Origin: an uncultured bacterium
GTDB taxonomy: Bacteria > Actinomycetota > Coriobacteriia > Coriobacteriales > Coriobacteriaceae
NCBI GenBank assembly: GCA_905214905.1
Contig: CAJMNK010000065.1
Location: 1-10,701 of the forward strand
Length of the DNA stretch: 10,701 bases
Direction: 5' to 3'
The notes beneath the pieces are model-generated. The model was given only the letters and a program-made list of their open reading frames with translations. It searched no databases and had not been told where the DNA came from. Made by a program: the position numbers and the translations under genes. Positions 6,750 through 10,701 of this stretch are shown piece after piece; position 1 is the first letter of the stretch; each line of letters begins with the position of its first letter.

Positions 6750-8099
6750 ATGGATACTCCGTTGGGTTCTGTACTCTATATCACGCTTGGTTGTGCCAAG
6801 AACGAGGTCGATACCGACCGCATGCGTTCGCTGCTGACCGCTGCGGGCTACGAGGAGGCATTCGATCCGCAGGATGCTGATATCGCCATCGTTAACACGT
6901 GCTCGTTTCTCGCCTCGGCGACGTCCGAGAGCATCGAGACCACGCTCGAGCTCGCTAACGAGGTGCAGGACGGCGTTCGCGCCTGCCCCATCGTTATGTG
7001 CGGTTGCGTGCCGTCTCGCTACGGCGACGACCTGCCCGACGAGCTTCCCGAGGTCGCGGCCTTTGTGAAGGCCGATGAGGAAGATGGTATCGTCTCTGTC
7101 ATCGATGGCGTACTGGGCGTGGAGCGTGAGATCGCAGCCTATATCCCGCAGGTCAAGCGTACCGTCGAGGGTGCCGTTGCCTACGTCAAGATCTCCGATG
7201 GCTGCAATCGTTTTTGCAGCTTCTGCATGATCCCCTACATTCGCGGTCGCTATCATTCGCGCAATGCCGAGAGCATTATCTCCGAGGTGCGCGACCTGGT
7301 TGCCGGCGGTGTGCGCGAGATCGTGCTGATCGGCCAGGACACGGGCATCTGGGGCACCGACTTTGCCGATGAGGACGTCGCCGAGGGGTCGCCGCGCAAT
7401 CTGGCGCAGTTGCTGCGTGCCGTCGCCGATGCCGTGCGCCCCCACAACGTCTGGGTCCGCGTGCTCTATCTGCAGCCCGAGGGCATGACTGACGAGCTCA
7501 TTGAGACCATTCGCGATACGCCCGAGGTGCTGCCCTATATCGATATCCCCGTGCAGCACTGCGACGCGCGCATCCTCAAGGCCATGCGTCGCTCCGGTTC
7601 GCGCCAGGAGCTCGAGGATCTGTTCCGTGACCTTCGCGAGCGCATCCCCGGCATCGTGATTCGCTCTACGGCCATGGTCGGCTTCCCGACCGAGACCGAC
7701 GACGAGTTCCGCGACCTTATCGACTTTATGGACACCGTCGGCTTTGACTACACGAGCGTTTTTGCCTACTCGCGTGAGGAGGGTAGCCTGGCCGCCAAGA
7801 TGGAGGGTCAGGTCGACGAAGAGGTTAAGCTCGAGCGCGCCCAGGAGGCCATGGACCTGGCCGAGTCGCTCGGTTTTGCCGCCACGGCGGCTCATGTGGG
7901 CGAGCGCGCCCAGGTGATCGTCGATGGCATCGAGGAGACCGAGGACGGCGCCGAGCTGATTGGTCACGCCTGGTTCCAGGCGCCCGATTCCGATGGCGCG
8001 GTGCATCTGGACGCCAGCGAGGCGTCCGTGGGCGATATTCTGACGGTCGAGTTTACCGATAGCTTCTGCTATGAGCTTATCGGTCATGTTGTGGAGTAG
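6750..8099 (+). CDS. rimO: Ribosomal protein uS12 methylthiotransferase RimO
   Basis: RimO is a radical-SAM enzyme with two [4Fe-4S] clusters that adds a beta-methylthio group to a conserved aspartate of ribosomal protein S12. The 449-residue product matches the family size (E. coli 441). The N-terminal MTTase domain carries Cys15 (LGCAKNEVD), Cys51 (NTCSF) and Cys86 (MCGCVPSRYGDDLPDELPEV); the radical-SAM triad CxxxCxxC is Cys152, Cys156 and Cys159 (DGCNRFCSFCMIPYIRGRYHSR without gaps in frame). TAMVGFPTETDDEF follows, and the last 65 or so residues form a TRAM domain. LGCAKN, the EV after the third cysteine and the overall length favour RimO over MiaB or MtaB. Start ATG 6750 has GAAAGGA at 6731-6737, 12 bases upstream. 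It lies 26 bases after yajQ and 9 before pgsA. Confidence 0.94.
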   Translation: MDTPLGSVLYITLGCAKNEVDTDRMRSLLTAAGYEEAFDPQDADIAIVNTCSFLASATSESIETTLELANEVQDGVRACPIVMCGCVPSRYGDDLPDELPEVAAFVKADEEDGIVSVIDGVLGVEREIAAYIPQVKRTVEGAVAYVKISDGCNRFCSFCMIPYIRGRYHSRNAESIISEVRDLVAGGVREIVLIGQDTGIWGTDFADEDVAEGSPRNLAQLLRAVADAVRPHNVWVRVLYLQPEGMTDELIETIRDTPEVLPYIDIPVQHCDARILKAMRRSGSRQELEDLFRDLRERIPGIVIRSTAMVGFPTETDDEFRDLIDFMDTVGFDYTSVFAYSREEGSLAAKMEGQVDEEVKLERAQEAMDLAESLGFAATAAHVGERAQVIVDGIEETEDGAELIGHAWFQAPDSDGAVHLDASEASVGDILTVEFTDSFCYELIGHVVE

Positions 8100-8108
8100 G
8101 AGAGCGTC

Positions 8109-8747
8109 GTGGCTAACGAGAGCAATAAGGAACTGACGAGTGTTTGGACGCCCGCCAACATCGTGACGTGCGTTCGCATCGTCTTTATCCCGGTTTTCAT
8201 GATCGTCTCGGCCCTGTCTCACGCGAGCGTTGCCGGTACGGACTGGAGCACCTTCGACGGCCCGCTCGCCGCCGCTGCCTTCATTCTGTATGTGATCCTG
8301 TCGTGCACCGATAAGGTCGACGGCTATCTAGCGCGCTCGCGCAACGAGATTACCGATTTCGGCAAGTTCTTGGACCCCATCGCCGACAAGCTGCTCGTGT
8401 TCTCGGCCCTGCTGCTGTTCCTGGATTTTGGCGCGGTGACCGTGTGGTCCGTGTTCATTATCCTGTTCCGTGAGCTGCTGGTGAGCGCCCTTCGCATGGT
8501 CGCGAGTGCTGCCGGCGTGGTCGTTGCCGCCGATAAGCTCGGCAAGTACAAGACGGCGACCACGATGGTCTCCATCTGCGGTTATCTGTGCGTCTTTGCG
8601 ATGGCCGGCCTTCAGCTGGGGCCGGTGTCGATGCTGCTCGGTGTCTATTCGGTGTCGCGCTTCCTGTACGTCATCGCCGTGATTTTGACCGTTATCTCGG
8701 GCGCCCAGTACTTCTGGAACTGTCGCAAGATCGTCTTTTCGGTCTAG
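8109..8747 (+). CDS. pgsA: CDP-diacylglycerol-glycerol-3-phosphate 3-phosphatidyltransferase
   Basis: PgsA makes phosphatidylglycerophosphate from CDP-diacylglycerol and glycerol-3-phosphate, the committed step to phosphatidylglycerol and cardiolipin, in the cytoplasmic membrane. The 212-residue protein carries the full CDP-alcohol phosphatidyltransferase signature D-x2-DG-x2-AR-x8-G-x3-D-x3-D at Asp68, Asp71, Gly72, Ala75, Arg76, Gly85, Asp89 and Asp93. The N-terminus TPANIVTCVRIVFIPVF is typical of PgsA, and there are about five or six hydrophobic segments. It is somewhat longer than the usual 180-190 residues, mainly in the loop after the first membrane helix (about 38-52). The start is GTG 8109: AGGAG at 8098-8102 overlaps the rimO stop and lies 6 bases upstream. 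A different CDP-alcohol transferase (for example phosphatidylinositol-phosphate synthase) is possible, but placement between rimO and cinA favours PgsA. Confidence 0.92.
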   Translation: MANESNKELTSVWTPANIVTCVRIVFIPVFMIVSALSHASVAGTDWSTFDGPLAAAAFILYVILSCTDKVDGYLARSRNEITDFGKFLDPIADKLLVFSALLLFLDFGAVTVWSVFIILFRELLVSALRMVASAAGVVVAADKLGKYKTATTMVSICGYLCVFAMAGLQLGPVSMLLGVYSVSRFLYVIAVILTVISGAQYFWNCRKIVFSV

Positions 8748-8759
8748 GTCCTGGTGGGT

Positions 8760-9290
8760 ATGACGGAGTCTTATTTGCAGATTGCCGCAAACAACGAGGT
8801 ACTGGCGCGCGATATTGTCGAGCGCGCAAGTGCCCGTGGTGTGACGGTGTCGACGGCGGAGTCGCTGACGGCGGGCATGATCGCCTCGACGATTGCCGAT
8901 ATCCCGGGTGCCTCGGCGGTGCTTCGTGGCGGCGCGGTGACCTATTGCGATGAGATCAAACATCGCGTTCTGGGTGTTGAGCAGGAGACGCTCGATCGGT
9001 TTAGCGCCGTGTCGCACCAGACGGCGCGTGAGATGGCCGCGGGCTCGCTGGACCTCTATCAGAGCGATGTGGCCGTAAGCGCAACGGGCTACGCTGGGCC
9101 CGATGGTGGCACCGAGCAGGACCCCGCCGGTACGTTCTATATTGGCTGGGCGCATCGCGCGGTCGATGGGGAAGTGCCGGTCGTGGACTCTGTGCGCTGC
9201 CACTATGAGGGCAACCGTTCGTGTGTTCGTGCCCATGCGGTCACGGAGGCATTGGGACGCATTGTCCGTGTACTCAATTCTATGGAATAG
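8760..9290 (+). CDS. pncC: CinA family protein: nicotinamide-nucleotide deamidase (PncC domain)
   Basis: The CinA C-terminal domain hydrolyses nicotinamide mononucleotide to nicotinate mononucleotide, recycling pyridine nucleotides released for example by NAD-dependent DNA ligase. The 176-residue product covers this domain only: VSTAESLTAGMIAS (30-43), IPGASAVLRGGAVTY (48-62), KHRVLGV (67-73) and SATGYAGPDGG (107-117) followed by DPAGTFYIGW. The N-terminal MoaB-like (COG1058) domain of full CinA (about 410 residues) is absent, as in E. coli PncC. ATG 8760 is my choice; GTG 8754 in the same frame, with AGG at 8746-8748, would add two residues, and neither site has a strong ribosome binding site. 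It lies 12 bases after pgsA and is the last gene before a terminator. The pgsA-cinA-recA order is common in Gram-positive bacteria and fits the assignment. Confidence 0.93.
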   Translation: MTESYLQIAANNEVLARDIVERASARGVTVSTAESLTAGMIASTIADIPGASAVLRGGAVTYCDEIKHRVLGVEQETLDRFSAVSHQTAREMAAGSLDLYQSDVAVSATGYAGPDGGTEQDPAGTFYIGWAHRAVDGEVPVVDSVRCHYEGNRSCVRAHAVTEALGRIVRVLNSME

Positions 9291-9297
9291 ACGTGGT

Positions 9298-9321
9298 TTA
9301 AGGGGCCTTAGGGCCCCTTAA
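9298..9321 (+). terminator. Hairpin terminator after the cinA/pncC gene
   Basis: TTAAGGGGCC (9298-9307) pairs perfectly with GGCCCCTTAA (9312-9321) around a TTAG loop: a 10-bp stem starting 7 bases after the stop codon. The downstream run is poor (TTGTGG), so termination may be incomplete. Position and stem strength support the end of the rnj-to-pncC operon. Confidence 0.7.
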
Positions 9322-9408
9322 TTGTGGAGATAGGGACCATTGACCGGAATTACGTTTGCGCTGGTACATGGCCTAAATTTGTTCGTGCATCCGTATTTGT
9401 GATTGGCG

Positions 9409-9465
9409 TGGTCAAGCGTTTGGTCGGTGATTGGTTGGCGTTTGGTCGGGTTTTGGAATGGTCGG
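9409..9465 (+). repeat. TGGTC repeats in a G/T-rich stretch upstream of recA
   Basis: GCGTTTGGTCGG occurs twice (9416-9427 and 9438-9449, period 22). The core TGGTCGG occurs three times (9421-9427, 9443-9449, 9459-9465), and a variant TGGTCAA is at 9409-9415. From about 9395 to 9468 the + strand is nearly all G and T. The repeats end 24 bases before the recA -35 box. They could be binding sites for a regulator; the factor is unknown. Confidence 0.6.
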
Positions 9466-9488
9466 GTGCATATGATGAATCTGAACGG

Positions 9489-9517
9489 TTGACCACGAAC
9501 AGCCGTTCGTTTATTAT
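9489..9517 (+). promoter_or_regulatory. recA promoter (-35 TTGACC, -10 TATTAT)
   Basis: TTGACC (9489-9494) and TATTAT (9512-9517) are separated by exactly 17 bases; each differs from the sigma-70-type consensus (TTGACA, TATAAT) at one position. Transcription should start near 9524, giving a short leader of about 24 bases that carries the AGGAGG site. The promoter lies downstream of the pncC terminator, so recA has its own start. Confidence 0.85.
9495..9510 (+). promoter_or_regulatory. LexA operator (SOS box) in the recA promoter spacer
   Basis: ACGAACAGCCGTTCGT is a perfect palindrome with 6-base arms around a 4-base centre and contains the GAAC-N4-GTTC core of the LexA box known from Bacillus and actinobacteria. 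It fills 16 of the 17 bases between the -35 and -10 boxes, so bound LexA would block RNA polymerase directly. lexA itself is not in this window. Confidence 0.9.
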
Positions 9518-9534
9518 CGTTTCAGGTTGTTAAG

Positions 9535-9550
9535 AGGAGGGCTATTCATG
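9535..9550 (+). promoter_or_regulatory. Strong ribosome binding site of recA
   Basis: AGGAGG at 9535-9540 lies 7 bases before ATG 9548, the best Shine-Dalgarno match in the window. It fixes the recA start over the later in-frame ATG at 9614. Confidence 0.85.
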
Positions 9551-10701
9551 GCCAAGAATTCAGGTCCCGTTCGTACCGTTCATGCACGCACGACGGGTAA
9601 AGAGCGCGATGAGATGATCGCCACCACCAAGGCCGAGATCGAGAAGAAGTTCGGCCAGGGCTCTATTATGAGGTACGGCGACGGCGGTCCCGAGCTCGAG
9701 GTCGAGGCGATTCCGACGGGCTCTCTGGCGCTCGATGCCGCCTTGGGTATCGGCGGCGTTCCGCGCGGCCGTATCGTTGAGATTTATGGTCCCGAGTCCT
9801 CTGGTAAGACGACGCTTTCGCTTGAGATTCTTGCAGAGGCACAGGCCATGGGCGGCGTTGTGGCATTTATCGATGCCGAGCACGCGCTTGATCCTACCTA
9901 TGCCGCGCGCATCGGTGTTGATATCGATGAGGTCCTCATTTCCCAGCCCGACACGGGCGAGCAGGCGCTCGAGATCGTCGATATGCTTGTGCGCTCCGGC
10001 GCCATCGACGCCATCGTCGTCGACTCTGTTGCCGCCTTGACTCCGCGTGCCGAGATCGAGGGCGAGATCGGTGACACGACAGTGGGTCTGCAGGCTCGCT
10101 TGATGAGCCAGGCGCTCCGCAAGCTCGCTGGCTCGCTTGCCAAGTCCAACACGACCTGCATCTTCATTAACCAGTTGCGCGAGAAGATCGGCGTCATGTT
10201 TGGCAACCCCGAGACCACCACGGGCGGACGCGCGCTCAAGTTCTTCTCTTCCGTGCGAATCGATATTCGCAAAATCGATACCATCAAGCTCAAGGACGAG
10301 GTTATCGGCAATCGCGTGCGCGCCAAGGTCGTTAAGAACAAGGTGGCCGCTCCGTTCCGCTCGGCTGAGTTTGACATCATGTACGGCACCGGCATCTCCA
10401 AAGAGGGCTCAATTCTGGATATGGCCGTCGAGTGCGGCATTTGCAAAAAGATGGGGTCCTGGTTTGCCTATGGCGAGGATAAGCTCGGCAACGGTCGCGA
10501 GGCCGCCAAGACATTCCTGCGCGAGCATCCCGATTGCGCCGACGAGATTGAGCACAAGGTTCGCCTTGCCTGCGGCCTTGAGTATGACGATGATGCCCCC
10601 TCCGAGGTTGAGTTGACCGATCAGCCCGCTCCCGAGGAGTTTGACGAGCTGTACGCCATCGATGGCTGCATCCCAGTTACAGTCGTCAAAGATGATGTTA
10701 G
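9548..10701 (+). CDS. recA: Recombinase RecA (3' end outside the window)
   Basis: RecA forms ATP-dependent filaments on single-stranded DNA for strand exchange and triggers LexA self-cleavage. Visible here: 384 residues with Walker A GPESSGKT (81-88), FIDAEHALDP (108-117), Walker B IVVDSVAAL (156-164), loop L1 EGEIGD (171-176), FINQLREKIGVMFGNPETTT with loop L2 (207-225), and the C-terminal domain from about 280. The N-terminus is about 13 residues longer than in E. coli before the KKFGQGSIM block. After HKVR (336-339) the expected acidic tail appears (YDDDAPSEVE to EEFDE, 346-367), but the frame does not stop: YAIDGCIPVTVVKDDV follows and runs off the edge. With E. coli RecA at 353 residues, this is either a longer tail or a fusion with a downstream domain (recX commonly follows recA). 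Expression should be SOS-induced from its own promoter. Identity is certain; the C-terminus is unresolved. Confidence 0.97.
   Translation, partial: MAKNSGPVRTVHARTTGKERDEMIATTKAEIEKKFGQGSIMRYGDGGPELEVEAIPTGSLALDAALGIGGVPRGRIVEIYGPESSGKTTLSLEILAEAQAMGGVVAFIDAEHALDPTYAARIGVDIDEVLISQPDTGEQALEIVDMLVRSGAIDAIVVDSVAALTPRAEIEGEIGDTTVGLQARLMSQALRKLAGSLAKSNTTCIFINQLREKIGVMFGNPETTTGGRALKFFSSVRIDIRKIDTIKLKDEVIGNRVRAKVVKNKVAAPFRSAEFDIMYGTGISKEGSILDMAVECGICKKMGSWFAYGEDKLGNGREAAKTFLREHPDCADEIEHKVRLACGLEYDDDAPSEVELTDQPAPEEFDELYAIDGCIPVTVVKDDV

Noticed and set aside
6720..8222. Long reverse-strand open frame (about 500 codons) opposite rimO
   Set aside because: It is an antisense shadow of a clearly identified enzyme in GC-rich DNA; the peptide is His/Asp/Gly/Arg-biased with no domain I recognise, and it extends into pgsA.
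8328..9236. Reverse-strand open frame of about 302 codons opposite pgsA and pncC
   Set aside because: It spans two real genes and their junction, and its Arg/His-rich composition is typical of antisense frames in high-GC DNA.
9324..9533. Small forward frame of 69 codons between pncC and recA
   Set aside because: It begins at GTG directly after the terminator with no ribosome binding site, has unnatural composition and runs through the recA promoter and LexA box.
10664..10701. Intein start at CIPVTVV in the RecA extension
   Set aside because: A cysteine start is intein-like, but inteins insert in conserved active-site motifs, not after the acidic tail; too little sequence is visible, and a fusion or longer tail is simpler.
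10693..10701. TGA/TAG triplets at the very end of the window as the recA stop
   Set aside because: TGA at 10693 and TAG at 10699 are in a different frame from recA; the recA frame ends in a partial codon with no stop.

Overview
The window is about 10.7 kb of high-GC bacterial chromosome carrying eight same-strand genes. All are core housekeeping functions. Protein sequences, codon use (strong preference for C/G at third positions), the Actinobacteria/Firmicutes-type SOS box and the gene order rnj-ftsK-rodZ-yajQ-rimO-pgsA-cinA-recA point to a gut actinobacterium of class Coriobacteriia, most likely Collinsella. The genus is inferred from general resemblance, not from a search. I see no transposase, phage gene, tRNA, rRNA or CRISPR array.

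Layout. Bases 1-253 are a leader with no gene I can recognise. It can form several alternative hairpins and probably holds the end of an upstream transcript plus the rnj 5' UTR. Bases 254-9290 are a tight run of seven genes: RNase J, the DNA translocase FtsK/SpoIIIE, a RodZ-like membrane HTH protein, YajQ, the ribosomal protein S12 methylthiotransferase RimO, phosphatidylglycerophosphate synthase PgsA, and a stand-alone CinA C-terminal (PncC) deamidase. Junctions are a 1-base overlap (ftsK/rodZ) or gaps of 1 to 26 bases, and several ribosome binding sites lie inside the end of the preceding gene, so this reads as one operon. It closes with a hairpin terminator at 9298-9321. Bases 9322-9547 are a control region: GT-rich repeats, then a near-consensus promoter whose 17-base spacer contains a perfect LexA palindrome. 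recA starts at 9548 and runs off the end of the window.

How it fits together. The operon mixes RNA turnover (RNase J), chromosome segregation at the septum (FtsK), cell shape (RodZ), ribosome modification (RimO), membrane lipid synthesis (PgsA) and NAD repair (PncC), as is common for this conserved neighbourhood. recA is usually tied to cinA, but here it is set apart by a terminator and its own SOS promoter.

Points that stand out: (1) the recA frame stays open past the usual acidic tail and changes to a beta-strand-like segment, so RecA is extended or fused to the next gene; (2) the RodZ-like protein has a long RGG/YRG-rich low-complexity region on the cytoplasmic side; (3) the FtsK linker carries a duplicated acidic-cluster plus AKTTLLPRR module spaced exactly 50 residues apart; (4) TGGTC repeats lie on a G/T-biased strand just upstream of the recA promoter; (5) the rnj leader is rich in competing inverted repeats. 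I found no clear undescribed multi-gene system; the novelty is in these additions to core genes.
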